64,000 nucleotides of DNA from Neostapfia colusana (GCA_030760725.1 JASWHV010000008.1:57635671-57699670), one strand, 5' to 3'. Positions 1 to 13,035 are shown, numbered from the stretch's first letter. Translations and numbers: made by a program. The notes: generated from the letters alone by a model not told the origin.

Positions 1-1
1 G

Positions 2-676
2 AACTTACCGTATGCGGAGTTCTCCTACAACAACAGTTATCAGGCTAGTATGAAGATGTCACCATTTGAGGCGTTGTATGGGAGGAAGTGCCGAATTCCA
101 CTATTTTGGAACCAAACTGGGGAAAGTAAAGTGTTTGGGCCCGAGGTACTACAAGAAGCCGAGGCGAAAGTGAGGGAAATCCGCAACAACTTGAGGATTG
201 CCCAGACCCGACAAAAGAGCTATGCCGATGTACGGAGAAGAGAGCTCATTTTCAACGTGGGGGACTATGTTTATCTCAAGGTGTCCCCTATCCGAGGGCT
301 TCGTCGGTTCAAGGTGAAAGGGAAGCTATCACCTCGACACATCGGACCCTTCCAGATTCTGGAGAGGAAAGCCGAAGTGGCATATCAGCTAGAACTATCG
401 GCTCGCCTAACAGATGTGCATGATGTATTCCATGTGTCACAACTCAAGAAATGTTTAAGAACACCTGAAGAGATCTTACCCATAAATGAGGTGGACGTAC
501 GAGAGGATCTTTCTTACGCCGAGCAACCGGTCAAGATTCTGGAGACAATGGAACGCCTCACAAGAAATAAAAGAATCCGAATGTGCAAAGTGCAGTGAAA
601 GCATCACTCGGAAGCAGAAGCCACATGGGAGCGAGAAGACGAGCTCAAGGCACAGTTTCCGGATTTGTACTCCTAG
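2..676 (+). pseudogene. GYP-A integrase C-terminal part (gypsy pol 3' end)
   Basis: This is the end of a Ty3/gypsy polyprotein, cut by the window edge. It opens with the LPYAEFSYNNSYQ motif that follows the integrase catalytic core. It continues through the GPF-type domain (KGKLSPRHIGPFQILE) and the HDVFHVSQLKKCLR motif to a chromodomain-like tail. The frame is open from base 2 to a TGA at 596-598, where the closely related GYP-E protein (56102-60571, minus strand) has Trp. The same frame then runs on to a natural TAG at 674-676. A polypurine tract and LTR follow at once, as expected at the end of pol. The copy is therefore nonsense-mutated in its last 26 codons. Assignment to the Tekay/Del chromovirus lineage rests on the long LTR and on similarity to GYP-E. 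Confidence 0.9.
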
Positions 677-705
677 AGTCAGCAATCTCGAGGGCGAGAT
701 TTCTT

Positions 706-721
706 TTAAGGGGGGTAGAGT
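706..721 (+). other. Polypurine tract of GYP-A
   Basis: The purine run AAGGGGGGTAGAG lies directly before the TG that opens the LTR. It would prime plus-strand DNA synthesis. The mirrored sequence stands at the same place in GYP-E (56057-56075). Confidence 0.8.
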
Positions 722-3700
722 TGTAACACCCCAAAACCTGTTAAAGAGGGGGATTTAAAAATTTTAGACGTAATGCATGTGGTGAAACAATTCAAACTCA
801 AACTGGAATTCAAATTTGAATCAAAACAGAAAAGAAAAAGGAAAAAGAAAAATGGCTAGTGGGCCGAAACCTGCCTCAGCCGGCCCAACAGCCCGCGGCT
901 GCTTTCCCCCTCCCCCTCTCTCTGCCGTGCGGGACCCACCTGTCGGCACTTTCTTCTCCAACCGCCACCCTGTCTCTTCCCGCTCCGAGCAACCGCCGCG
1001 CGCGCCCCCGTCCGGATTCGCCGCCTGCGCCCATGATCTGTGGCCGATCTCGGTGCGACACGAGCCCCACACGCCCCCGCCGCCCCTCGTCCATATAAAC
1101 ACCGAGTTCCGCCCCTTTCTCTCCCCGATCGACTCGCCTCAGTTTCCGGTGAGAATCGAAGCTCCCGTCGCCGTTTTCTTTCGATCTTCGTCCATTCTCT
1201 CTGATCTAACGCGTGTAGTGCGTCCTGCCACCGCCGGGGAGTCCTGCAGGTGAAGGAGACCCTGTGTTTTGTGCTCTGGACACAGCTCCGGTGAGCACCG
1301 CCAAGCTTACCCCTCGGACCTCGTCGCCGACCGCCTTCCAGGGCCTCCGAGCTCAAGAAAACCCCTGAGGTGAGATCCCCTACTCCCCCTCCTCCGAATT
1401 GTGCAGAGAAAATGGTAGTCTAGGATAGGTAGATGAGATTTCGAGAAATTCCGGTGAGATCGCCGCCTCCCGCCGCCGCGCGCCGCCGGGCAGCGCCGCC
1501 CACACACGGCTAGGGCGACGTGGCCCTCTGTGGCCCGTCCATTTTTAATCGGGCGGATGAAAACATAACCCCCGTGTACCCCTTCGCGTTATAATCTCAG
1601 CCGTCCATTTTAAATCCATCGGCCCACATCAGCCCCGCATATTAAACCTCGGGAAACTTACGCGCTACCCCCTGGGGTTCTGAGGAAAACGGATCTAGCC
1701 CCGGAAAACTTCTGATCTAGCCCCTGGACCCTCGGGAATTATGCAAACCCGTTTAAACATCAGTTTTAGCCCCTGGACTTAATAAAAATTAGGAAAACCT
1801 GTCTGTTTTGTGTAATTAGGCCCCTGGAAATTTAGGAAATAGTAAATTAGACCCTGCAGTAGGGTGGATTTGCACTTCAGACCCTATAGGATATTAAATT
1901 CAGAAATTTGAACATATGAGTAGAATTTAAATTCAAATGGTGATGCAAACACATGTGCAAATACAAATTTAAATTTTCCTTGCACTTGGAAAACATTTAG
2001 AATGAGTTGAGAACTGATTTTAGGCTGAAATGAAATCTGACTAAGTGATGTTTATTTTTACTATTGCTGGAAATTCATTTTTAGGCTAGAAAATAATTCT
2101 GAAAATGGGTAAAAAAAATTTAATTTGATCCCCATCAGAGAGGGAGTCCAAAGATATTTTATTGAACATTTTAGATCAGGACATATTCTGTTTAGGTGAT
2201 ATGTCTTGCTATTTTAATATTAAAGCTCACTTTTAGGCATAGAAAATAAATCTGAAAATATAGGAAAATAGGCATGCATAAATAGAAAATGCTAAATGAG
2301 GTCTCCAAATCCAAAACTTCAAATTAAGTTTTTTGTAGAAGATCTGAAAACCTATTTGGAGTAGGAAGTTATCTCTTCTACAAATTTTGTGTCTAAGAAG
2401 TGTATTATCCCATATAGAAAATTTGTTCAAATTGGAAATTCAAATATAGTGTGCACTTAGAAATCTGAATATTAAAGCTAGAAATAATATATATGTTTAA
2501 AAGTGCATGTATTCTTAGAATCAACATATCTAGGTTAAACACAACACTTAAATAGGTGTACGACTTTCATGTGTATGCATGTGTGATTTGTATGAGTGGA
2601 AATGTGGATTATGGCTTAGGGAATGTTGTTTTCTTTTGCTATGTGTATTGGCATGAGTAGAACAAGCCCCAGAGCAGGTTCTCACCTTTCAAGATCAAGA
2701 CATTCCATTCCCAGAGTAGCGGGAAGAAGGCAAGTGTCCTTGACCACTTTGATCCTATACTAGGATGTGTAGTTAGAATTTAATTAATTGTATTGTCAAT
2801 TTGGAATATGGTACCCAAGCTAGGAAGTTTCCCCAGATTTTCATTATCTAACTTCCTTGTAGCCTGGGTTTGGATTTATTTTATTATGCCATTTATTCAT
2901 ATTACTTATGCTTAGCCATGCTTAGAATGGGATAAGTGGGATATGAGATCATCAACTTGTTTACCTTACTCTTGAATGAGATATTATGAGTTATGTAGAG
3001 GTAGGGATCGAGGCAAGTTGGATGATTTGGTTGGTGCTGTGTGCACGAGACTCGGGTTTGTGTTTAGTGCTTGCCTGGATCCTAAGGACCGGTTCATGGA
3101 GCATGTAACCTGGCTTTACCGTGCCAACCACATGCTGAGATGCGGCAGCTTGGCCAATTATTTAGGTGTATCTCCGGCGTAGTATGGGTGTTTGGATGGT
3201 GCGGGGAATAGGTGTCAGCTGGACTACCATATGAACCGCAAGGCTCAAGAGGGGGCCACTGCAGCGGGGTTGGAGCCTCTTGTATGCTGTTAGGGGTGAA
3301 ACCTCAGTGGGCCCACGCTCGTCGGGAATCCCTTTGTAAAGGCCTCGTAGTGATCTCCTGGCTACACACCTCGGAAGTGTGAACGTGGTTCATGGCCACT
3401 GGCATAATGGAGGTTCTTTTAGTCCACCCGACAACGGGGGATGAAATCACTACATGTGGGTACAGTGGTGCAAACTCTGCAGAGTCAAAATTGTCATGAC
3501 AGCCGTGCTCACGGTCAAGAGCGGCTTGGACTTATTCATGATTAGAGGATGATGAATTGGGAAGTTGAGGATGTTAGGCTGGAAGCTTAATATTGGAGAT
3601 AAGATTATGGTTACTTGATATTGATGATAGGTTGAAGGATTGGGACCAATTCACCTGTGTAGTAATGTAGGTGCTTAATGAGCTAAGGTGATAGGTATTA

Positions 3701-4138
3701 ATTGCGTAGTTTTTGAACCATGAGTTCAACCTCTCCTTGCTCTAGCCATGCATTACATAACTTTCCCACACTTTCTGAGTACCAACGGTACTCAAGCTTG
3801 CTTTTCTGTTGGTTTAAATTGCTGCTCAGGTCAAGGGGATGCCGTGGTGTTCAATGACCAAGACTTCGGACCCGAAGAAGGAGTCTAGGTTCACGGAGTC
3901 CCCCGGGCAACACCTGTGACGGAGCCCACAAGATTTATATTCCGCTGCTGTTTTATTTACATGTTATGAACATATTATCGTCCATCGAGACATTATGCTA
4001 TGTAAGACTTATTTATATTCGAACACTTGGCTTGTAATATAATGATGCTTCACTATTTGTCATCACATGTATGAGATAATGATCCTGGCATACATGTGAT
4101 ATTCACCCGGTTGCTCTTTGGACAAACTGGGTGTGACA
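722..4138 (+). repeat. 3' LTR of GYP-A (about 3.4 kb)
   Basis: It begins TGTAACACCC and ends GGGTGTGACA, the TG...CA inverted ends of a retroviral-type LTR, directly after the polypurine tract. The first 700 bases are GC-rich and include a TATA-like box. Most of the rest is AT-rich and without a convincing ORF, apart from a mixed-composition tract near 3000-3500. The same sequence is recognisable on the other strand in the GYP-E LTR at 52621-56056, for example the stretch around the GGTACTCA motif near 3785 and the TGAGATATTATGAG region near 2970. The two elements therefore belong to one family. The expected 5-bp target duplication would start at 4139 (ACGTG), but its partner lies left of the window. 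Confidence 0.88.
1091..1100 (+). promoter_or_regulatory. TATA-like box in GYP-A LTR
   Basis: CCATATAAAC lies about 370 bases into the LTR, in a GC-rich setting. The equivalent place in the GYP-E LTR (55641-55650, minus strand) has CTATAAAA. This is the likely U3/R boundary promoter. The call rests on position and motif only. Confidence 0.45.
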
Positions 4139-5332
4139 ACGTGGTTAGTAACATGAACACGTAGCTCAAAGCGTGTTTGGCTTGAAAGCACCCATGTGAG
4201 TGATGACGGACGGGTGTATGAACTGTATTGGGACCGGGTTCGGTGTGCAGCCGAACCTGATGATTGAGTGTGTTTTATGTAGGTACTAACCACGAAAACC
4301 TTAGTACGTGTAGAACACGTTTGCGAGTGACCATTTTAGTGCCACCTAAGGATACATATATGTCGGTGTAATCCGGTTAGGTTTTTCTTTTGTGAGGCAA
4401 CGTAGTACTGTCATATGTCTTACGGTGCATCGCCACCGTACTACACTTGATAGTCTTCTTTCCTATGAAGAAATCATTCATGACTAACTTTCAAACTAAA
4501 AATGTATGTTGGAAAGCACATATTAGTTACTGAACTCTTCATTTGAACTAAGCTTCAAAGAAGAGACTTGCTAGGCTTCATTTGATCCAAAAACAGAGTG
4601 CTCTGTTCTGGCAGAAATTTTTGCTGGACTTTGACAGAGCATAACTCTGAGTACCTTGACCCAATGGAGGTGTATGATACAGTTCTGGAAATTTTTAAAG
4701 TGCTCTACCACTTTTCTGTAGAACTCCAGAGCAAAATCAGACGCCAAACTGGTTGAATGTCCAGATGAATGCAAACTGTTCAGAAAACAGAACAGCTGCA
4801 ACCTTCTCTGGATGTTTCTGTAAATTAGCCATAACTTTATGTAGAAATTTTTCTAAGGGTCATATGATACACCATTGGAAAGGCTAGGAAATATGCAACG
4901 ATTTTGTAGTTCATAGTTTGTTCAGAATTGTACTCCATTTTTATGTACAACTGTGATAAAAACAGCCATATACAAAGGAGATGTTGGCAAATTTTATCCA
5001 GAAATTCTGTCAACTTTGAACAATCATAACTTTTGATTCAGAAATGGTCTAGGGGCATATGAGTACTCGTTGAAAATATACTGAAGTTAACTTTAACTTT
5101 GGTATTCAACTTGAGTTATGAAAATGCTGGTAACCGGACCAAAATCTGAGTTAAGTACAGAAAGGTCTGTTCTGAACAGACTAGGGGACTGATTATGTTG
5201 GCTTTAGGAAGATGTGTAAACATGAAATTTTGTTATGCTTTCATAAAGTTTTAGCATGTTCATATTTTTACATACTTTCACATACTGCTGAGATCAATTT
5301 TTTACTCCCCTCAAAAATTATTCTTTTGCAGT
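4139..5332 (+). other. Non-coding stretch before GYP-B gag (probable 5' leader)
   Basis: There is no convincing ORF and no recognisable primer-binding site in this stretch. Three diverged copies of a phrase of the type CATAACTTT...GAAAT...TCTAAGGG-CATATGATAC recur near 4640, 4830 and 5030, roughly 195 bases apart. The stretch ends in a pyrimidine-rich tract and TTTTGCAG, two bases before the gag ATG, which looks like a splice acceptor. It does not resemble the tail of the GYP-B 3' LTR, so it is probably 5' leader, left over after GYP-A inserted upstream. Confidence 0.4.
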
Positions 5333-7149
5333 ATGGTGCATACTCATTCTCCGAGTAGGGCTGAAGGTTCTCGCCGAAACGGCGATGACTCGACTCCACC
5401 ACAGGCACCGCCATCAACGGTATGGGAGGATGTCATGGCTCAGATGGCCGAGTCAAGTCAAGAGAACACAATACTACTCCAAGTCTTGGTACAACATGGC
5501 TTACTCCAACGAACACAACAAGTCGTTCCACCTTGGAACGCCTATTTGGACTTCTTGGTGACTCAACCGCCAATTTTCACGGAAGCTAATGAACCAGTGG
5601 AAGCTGATCAGTGGCTTCGGGTTATGGAGTCCAGGTCTGGAGTGTTTGAGTGAGATTAATATCAGAAGACTTTATTTGCAGCTCAACAGCTCCATGGAGC
5701 CGCCGGAAATTGGTGGTTCGCTTATCTCGCCACCATTCCGGAAGGCCATCAAGTGGAATGGATCGAATTTCATGAAGCATTCCGTGCTCATCATATTCCT
5801 ATGGGTTTTATCAGGGCCCAGAAGCAGGAATTCAGGAACTTGAAGCAGGGGGACATGAGTGTCCTCGATTATGTCAAACGGTTTAACCATTTGGCACAAT
5901 ATGCTCTTGACTACGCGACGAGCGAAGCTGCAAGGTGTGACTACTTCTTCCATGGCCCGAGTGCCATATTAAAAGGTAGGCTGGATTTGTTCAATCAAGG
6001 CAATTACACCGAGTTGATCAGTGATGCCCTGCTGCAAGAACAAGCGACACTTGAGTGTCAAGCAGAGAAGAGGGACCGGGATGATGTTCAAGATGGCACA
6101 CCAGTTGTTCCTCGTAAATATCGTGTGGTGTATCGCACACCATACGATGAACTATGGCAAGCACCAGTAAGATCAACTCAGTACAGATATCCTGCTCAAG
6201 AATCACGTGTTGAAGCACCACCACGGCCGCAGCAACGATTGATTTCTGGTACACACTTGCTGCAGCCAAGTACATCAACTTCTCAACCACCAGTCAACGA
6301 AGAACTGGGGAAACATTTGTGTTCTTATTACCACCGTTCTGGGCATTTTAGGCAAGAATGCCGGGAGAAGTTGTTGAACAGCGGACAACCATCATCATCA
6401 GGTGGTATGCCGCCACATGCTCAAGTCAATATAACAGCATTGCAATCCGGGAGTGTGCAACACCTTGCTATTGAGGATGTCTCGGAGGGAGCACCGGTGT
6501 TAGTGGGCATGTTTACTCTCAAAGACGTGCCCGTGCTCATACTTTTTGATTCCGGTGCAACTCACAATTTTATCAGCAAAACATGCATGGATTAGCACCA
6601 ATTATCCACCAATACTCCCACAACAAGTTATCTTATCCGTTCACCGGGAGGAAATATCTCTGCTAATCAGATTGTGTCCCGAGCAGCTTTGTGTTTGGGA
6701 GGCAAAATTTACCCAACATCGCTGATTATGCTGGATAGGCAGAAGATAGACGTAATTTTGGGGATGTCTTGGTTAAACCATCACGGTGCCGTTCTCAATA
6801 TTGGTAACCGGACTGTCCAGATTGACTCACCGATTCACGGACAGCACAGGCTGTTTTTAGACAGCGAAGACCTAGATATGGCAGAGGCCTACCACACGGA
6901 AGTGCTTAAAATTGAAGATATTCCGGTGGTACGTGACTATCCCGATGTGTTTCCTGATGATTTACCGGGCATGCTGCCCGAACGAGACGTCGAGTTCAAG
7001 ATTGAACTGGCGCCGGGAACAACACCTATCTCATGAAGGCCTTATAAGATGGCACCTAACGAACTAGCGGAGTTGAATGAGCAACTGAATGAACTCATGA
7101 GTAAGGGTTTCATACGACCAAGTTATTCACCTTGGGGTTGCTCTGCGCT
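5333..7149 (+). pseudogene. GYP-B gag, protease and start of RT
   Basis: A single frame starts at the ATG at 5333, right after a TTTTGCAG acceptor-like site. It carries the gag domain (GNWWFAYL near 5710, then IPMGFIRAQKQEFRNLKQGDMSVLDY near 5797), a degenerate CCHC zinc knuckle (CSYYHRSGHFRQEC near 6320, with Tyr replacing the second Cys), and a protease active-site motif FDSGATHNF near 6547. After ILGMSWL near 6758 comes the VRDYPDVFPDDLPGM linker and the start of RT (KGFIRPSYSPWG). In-frame stops stand at 5651, 5657, 6593 and 7034. The reading frame is cut at 7149 by CACTA-1 and resumes at 17689. The loss of a zinc-knuckle Cys and the stops show it is not functional. Confidence 0.88.
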
Positions 7150-7163
7150 CACTGCTACAATAA
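7150..7163 (+). repeat. Left terminal inverted repeat of CACTA-1
   Basis: CACTGCTACAATAA matches the inverse of the right end, with one difference in the CACTR core. Confidence 0.85.
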
Positions 7164-7590
7164 GCTTCATCGCAGGCGGCTCCAAACGTATTATCACACA
7201 CAGTTTCCAAAACCACCTGAAACGAAGAGCCTGTGATAATCTACAATTTCACAGGCAGAAAGTAATACCGCCCATGAAATAGATTTATCACAGGCGGTCC
7301 TTTATCTAGGCCTAACTGCTTGTGAAGACACATTATCACAGACGGTTAGTAATGTAAGTTTTACTGCCTGTAATATCTATATTAGCACAGGTGGTCCTCT
7401 AACTACTAATAGCCGCCTGTAGAGACACTTTATCATAGACGGTTTGTACTGTAAGTGTAACCGCCTATGTAATCCTTTTATCACAGGGGATTCTTTACCT
7501 ATGACCAGCCGCCTGTGATAATATAATTTCACAGGCAGGTCTAGCCGTAGGTAAAGAACCGCCTGTGATAAAGTATACCCTATGCAGTAG
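7164..7590. repeat. Left subterminal repeat array of CACTA-1
   Basis: Many direct and inverted copies of a motif of the form CACAGGCGGT or ACCGCCTGTGATAA occur here, often paired so that a short stretch can fold back on itself. CACTA elements use such subterminal arrays as binding sites for the TnpA-type protein. The same motif fills 17330-17672 and both flanks of the modules in CACTA-2, so it marks the family. Confidence 0.85.
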
Positions 7591-7774
7591 TACCTGCTGT
7601 TATTTCTAATTTCCAGGTCAATTTCACCAAAACAATTTAATCACAAAACTCATCTCATAGTTTACACTAAAACAATATAATCACAGAAGTCAATTTACTA
7701 AAACAATGTACAGGTTACACATAAGTGATCTCATAGTTTGTTACACCAACAGTCATCATACTTTACAAGTTTCA

Positions 7775-10700
7775 CTAAAAGATGTTTCTATTGTCATACT
7801 GGCAAATTTCTGGCACATCAGCTACTACACCATCATTATCGAAGTACAGCCCTCTTCGGTGGAAGATTTCGCGACGCATGAATTGACACAATTCACTCGC
7901 AATCTTGTCGGCTCCTCCATCAGAAATACTTCTACAAACCGGCTATTCTTGGTAAAAATTCTTCGCGTGCTGCAATGAAATATATATAAGAACTCATGAG
8001 TAGAACAGTAGTAATAATTCTATGAAGTAACAAGCTTAAGAGATTTTTTTGTAATGGCTATACAGATAAACCCTAGTTGTGGTAAGAAAATACGCTAGTT
8101 ACAATGAAAATAAAACTCAAAAGTAAGAAAATACAATATCGACATTAAGGATAACTTACATCCTCATGATTCACTCTATATTCGCAGGCGGTCCGAAGAT
8201 GCTCACATACATAATACCCGCATAAGACGCTCCCAGAAGGCTGTTTGGGACAAGGAACATTTGTCGATATCTCCAATGCATTCTTATTAGGAGGGCTCTG
8301 ACCGCCAAGTTCTTTCACGTAAAACCGCCAAGCCCTATAATACAAGGAATGTCATATAAAATTTGTCAACACATTTTAAATGTGTGTAAATTAAAAGTAT
8401 TGAATAACCGTACAGTTTCAAAATGGAAAGGACATCTTTGTAACGATCTGATGTTTAATCAGCCGAGTCCAAGACTGTTGCCAAACCCTGTGTTGGCTTG
8501 ATGAAGATCATTATGTAGTGGTTACTGCACACGTACAAACACACGTGTTAAGTTAACAATTAGCAATAATTGCTATTTCAATGTCATATGTTGAACTTAC
8601 TCGAAGTGGTACGGAGCCTTTATTAAGTCCTTGCCATCTCTGATAAAGTTAAATATGGCACGTCCTATGTAAGTTGCAACACTTAACCTTTTATCCTTCT
8701 TTTCTTTTGCGATTGTTTTGTCAAATTGTTTTTTTCAGATGCTTGTACCTAGAAGACTTCCAATCCACTTGAAAGTCGAATTGGGACTTTGCAATCATTG
8801 TAGGGTCAAGGATACCTATCTTGGTATCCAACTTTTTATTATCCATGTATTGCATCCTATTGAAAAAGTTTGGAATTGTTATAATCTCATGAAATGTGTA
8901 TCCGTGTAGTAAGAAAAGCAAATTCGAAATATTAGAGGCCCTTACAAGCACCAGATGAGTAGCAGGTTGATTTCGAGCATGTCTCGATAGAAAAGGCTAT
9001 GTAGATCTTCTAAGAGAAGGCCTCGTTTTTCTGATCCAATGCTCCAGAATGCATCTTTTGACACAATAAATGTGACGTAAGAAAGTTCATGTTTGGTGCT
9101 GTTAGTTATGTACCACTCGTGCATTCTTCTGAGTAACAAAGGTTGCTTTCTCAGTTGTACCGATGTCATAAACGGCTTCCCATTCTCATATCTAGGAGGA
9201 ACGTCATTAATCTTGTATATTGGAACTCCTGGTTTAACTAAAGTCGTTTGCCGATTATATATGACACCGTCTTCTTCCCACTTCTCAATATCTTCTATTG
9301 CTGGCTCATGTGAAGAACGAGATGCATTTGATTTTGCAATATTTTCCTTCATATTTTCCAAATACTTTGACACTTCTGATGAAGTTTCTTATTTTTGTAT
9401 GAGCTAACTTTTATAGGCACTGATGATCGAGGAGTAGTCATCGGAAGTTGCTCAACTGGTTGCTCTATACTACCAGCAGCTTCATCTAGTACTGCTTCAA
9501 GCTGTTGTTCAACTAGTTGTTCTTTATTATCTTCACTAGCAAGGTTAGTATCATCCTTGCTGAGACATAGCAGGAGTGGATCTTCTTGGACTTTCGCCTT
9601 AGAAGAGGGTTGCAGTCTTTTGAGATAATACGGGGCTAGACATTGGCTCATCATCCAACAGGATATCACGTCGATGCCAAAGGATTAATTGGTTGACAGC
9701 CTGCCCCAGAGTCATGATCCCCTCATGTGTGATGTGGTCTATTTCATAATCTGCATAATCATTATCAATGATCTGAAGAACTTGCACCACAACATAATAC
9801 AACGGAAGTGCATTGCCATTGAAGTCACGATCAGGCTTTGCCATAGCCGTGGCAACCTGTTTAGTTTTGTTGCCTGATCTATCAATCAGGACAAGAAGAC
9901 GACAAGATCTGTCATTAACAATATCATCAACAGTGAACGTATGGGACCCTAAGCCTGGCACATAACCTACGCTGCTAGGGTAGGCAGTTGGCTAGGCCAA
10001 ATGCTCCTTTGCCACGGGAACCATCGTTGTACTCGGTGCCACTAACTGTCCCGATTGTCTAAGTTGATCCATTATTTCTTGCACATTTTCTTTGACCTTT
10101 TGTACAATCGTTTCATCAAGAGTTCTCTTGAACTTGTCACGTCTTCTATATGACTCTTGATCCTTCAGAAAACTATCTTTCTAGGACATCTGTGAAGAGA
10201 TTGCTCGAACACGTCCACTGTGTTCTGGGTTTCCTAGGATAGCGGTAAGTTGGTCATTCTCCCTCTTCAGCTTGAAGAGACCCTTCTGTTGCTTTTCAAT
10301 TACTTCTTTTATTTTTGGCTGTACTTCATTCACAGAGTCGGGCTTTTCAAGTTTGCCGTCGCTGGTCAAACCTGATCGAGCAAAGACCCACCGCTGAGTT
10401 CTCTCACCGCAGCCTTCTAATGGGTGAGGATTTCCCTTACTGGTAGTTTCCTCTAATATCTTATCCATTTCTAAACTTTGGGTGCATATCCAGCAGACCC
10501 CAAGCGATGATGGTATTTGTTCTTTTTGGCAAGCTCTGACCTACTTGCACTTAGGGCTTTTGCATCAGGTGTGGTCTTTTGGCGAACAAATTCTTGCCAC
10601 TGAGTTTGTGTGATTTTTCCCATTTTCTTCGGGCTAGGGACCTTATCAGCCTTAACATAAGCATTCATTTCACTCTTCCAGCCACGAAACTTCTTGCCGA

Positions 10701-11303
10701 AGGAGACCAATATTGCTTTCTTAACATCTTCTTCTGTGCCTTTCGGAAACTTGAATTGTTTCTTTATCCTCTCCCACAACTCATTCTTGTTCTTTTCAGG
10801 TAATTTTCTCCAATCCCCTGTGATCAGCACGAGCTCTCTAACAAGAAAAGCGCATGCATTTCGATACTTTGCAACTGAGTCCAGTGGTTCTTGGAGAAGC
10901 CCACTTGGACCGACACTTGTTATGTATATAATGTGGTTCAATGGACTCTTATTGGGACCTCGTTGCCCTCGTTTTCGCTTTAGACCCACACTTGGACCTT
11001 CTGCAGTTTTAGGTGCCGAAGTCACCTCGTTGTCTTCGCGGTTAAGCTAGTTTGAAAAAGAATTATAAAACTTCATATACTTGACAACCAACATTAACTT
11101 AAACTGCTTGAGTTAAGATACGTGATCCATACCTCATCGACAGGATCATGTTCCGCGTCAAGATCCTCTAAAGTCTTTTTAATTATTATATTTGCAAAAG
11201 GATCTGATGGACTGTGAAAGGAGCCTGAACTGCTGGAGTCACTAAACTCCATATTGCCTTCTTCATTGTTACTACCAGCAATAGTCTTCTTTGGGCTTTC
11301 CAT
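7775..11303 (-). pseudogene. CACTA-1 ORF2 protein with C-terminal Ulp1-like (C48) protease domain
   Basis: A multi-exon minus-strand gene. Exon 1 runs from the ATG at 11303 to 11133 (MESPKKT start, 57 codons, serine-rich acidic), followed by a GTATGG donor. Exon 2 starts at 11046 after CTAG. It encodes a basic tract (LKRKRGQRGPNK), then the WKSEMNAYVK and ITQTQWQEFVRQK motifs typical of grass CACTA ORF2/TnpA-like proteins. A conserved domain follows at about 9960-9680 (LPLYYVVVQVLQIIDNDYADYEIDHIT, a plant transposon domain of unknown function). The last exons form a Ulp1-type cysteine protease: His at 8520, Asp at 8469, and Cys at 8222 in KQPSGSVLCGYY. A C-terminal exon ends at 7775. Damage: a nonsense codon and 1-bp loss near 10480, and a TAA at 8457 just after the catalytic Asp. 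Whether this protein binds DNA, cleaves SUMO, or both cannot be told from sequence. Confidence 0.8.
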
Positions 11304-11479
11304 TCTAGAACTAATAAGACAAAAAATATGTCCCACTTCAATGAAAGCTACAAAAATAAATGCTCTAGCACATAGCGGAAATATGTCCCACTTATATAGC
11401 ATAAACCATGAGAAGAAGAGGCAAAATACTAATACAGAGGGGAAATATTGTGATAATAGATATTAAGTGAGGCACCACA

Positions 11480-12990
11480 ATCAATTAACCATAAATTTTT
11501 CAATTGAGATTTTCAATGGGACTTTGTAGTCATCATACCAACCTCTATGAGTTTTTCAGATTTTTATAATTTTTTTTGAATCAATTTGTGTTCAAAATTT
11601 GAAAAATGCCTCATATGTATATGAGCATTTCATTAGAAAGATAGATAATTTGAATTTTGACATGTTGGAATTCTTTTAAAAAATGACCAAAATTCATGCA
11701 TGTATAATGAAGACAAATATGTTCGTACAAACTAATTTCAATGAAAGATCCTTTTTTTAGGAGATACAAAAAATGTGAAGAATATGTGAATATAAATTAA
11801 TTTGATATTTACCAAAACATTACGAAGATTAGCTATACAAGTTTTGAAATAGTTTGGTCCAGTTGGTGGATATTAATTTTTTAAGAATATAGAAAAAAGA
11901 ATCATTGAATTTGCACTCAATTTGTAGAATCTATAAATGTTTGAGTATTTATATTGGAATCTAAATATTTTACCTCAGGCAGTTATTACTAGATACCCGC
12001 ATGAGGAAAGGACTTCTCTCATGCGGTTGATCAGTACCAACCGCCCGAGAAGATCTTTATCTAAATCTATTAATACTCTTGATTAAAATGAGGGGCCTTT
12101 TAAAAAGCCAAATTCCACTTTCTTGTAATATGGTTTAGTATTAAAGGTTCCCATTAAATTTCACTTGGTAAAAACTTTGAAATTGATCAGAACATAAAAA
12201 ACAAATAACACTGGTTATTTTTCATTTTTCTATCTTGATGAATATAATGATTTTTTAATTGAGTTTTTTAATGGGACTTTATAGTCATCATACCAACCTC
12301 TATGATTTTTTTTCAGATTTTTATATTTTTTAATCAATTTGTGTTCAAAATTTGAAGAATGCCTCATATGTATATGAGCATTTCATTAGAAAGATAGATA
12401 ATTTGAATTTTGACATGTTGGAATGCTTTAAAGTATGACCAAAATTCATGCATGTATAATGAAGACAAATATGTTTATACAATAAATTTCAGTGAAAGAT
12501 CCTTTTTTTAGGAGATACAAAAAATGTGAAGAATATGTGAATATAAATTAATTTGATATTTACCAAAACATTACAAATGTTAGCTATACAAGTTTTAAAA
12601 TATTTTGGTCCAGTTGGTGAATATTAATTTTTTAAGAATATAGAAAAAAGAATCATCAAATTTGGACTCAATTTGCAGAATCTATACATGTTGAGTATTT
12701 ATATTGGAATCTAAATATTTTACCTCACGCGGTTATTACTAAATACCCGCCTGAGGAAAGAACTTCTCTCAGACAGTTGATCAGTACCAACCGCCTGAGA
12801 AGATCTTTATATGTATATGAGCATTTGTATCTTGATGAATATAATAATTATCTATACAAGTTCTAAAATATTTGGTCCAGGTGTAGATATTAATTTTTGA
12901 ATAATATAGAAAAAAGAATTATCGAATTTGGACTCAATTTGCAGAATCTATACATGTTTGAGTATTTATATTGGAATCTAAATAAAAAGA
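11480..12990. repeat. AT-rich tandem array, about 755-bp unit (2 copies plus part)
   Basis: The phrase ACTTTGTAGTCATCATACC near 11520 recurs as ACTTTATAGTCATCATACC near 12275, about 755 bases on. The sequence between them repeats too (CATGCATGTATAATGAAGAC, GAGATACAAAAAATGTGAAG). Each unit ends in a short GGCGGTT-type inverted pair. A third, shortened copy lies near 12840-12990. There is no ORF. The array sits between the two divergent genes, and CACTA-2 has the same unit in four or more copies. Confidence 0.8.
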
Positions 12991-13035
12991 AGCAAGGGAA
13001 AAGAAAACTAAAGAACAGACTCTGCCCTTTATCAC

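Noticed and set aside
816..1356. Several overlapping ORFs of 70-166 codons on both strands
   Set aside because: They lie in the GC-rich U3 part of the GYP-A LTR, where stops are rare. There are no domain motifs, and they are not kept as frames in the GYP-E LTR.
5589..5843. A frameshifted gag continuation in another frame
   Set aside because: The gag motifs after the stops at 5651 and 5657 are in the original frame, so nonsense codons, not a lasting frameshift, explain the break.
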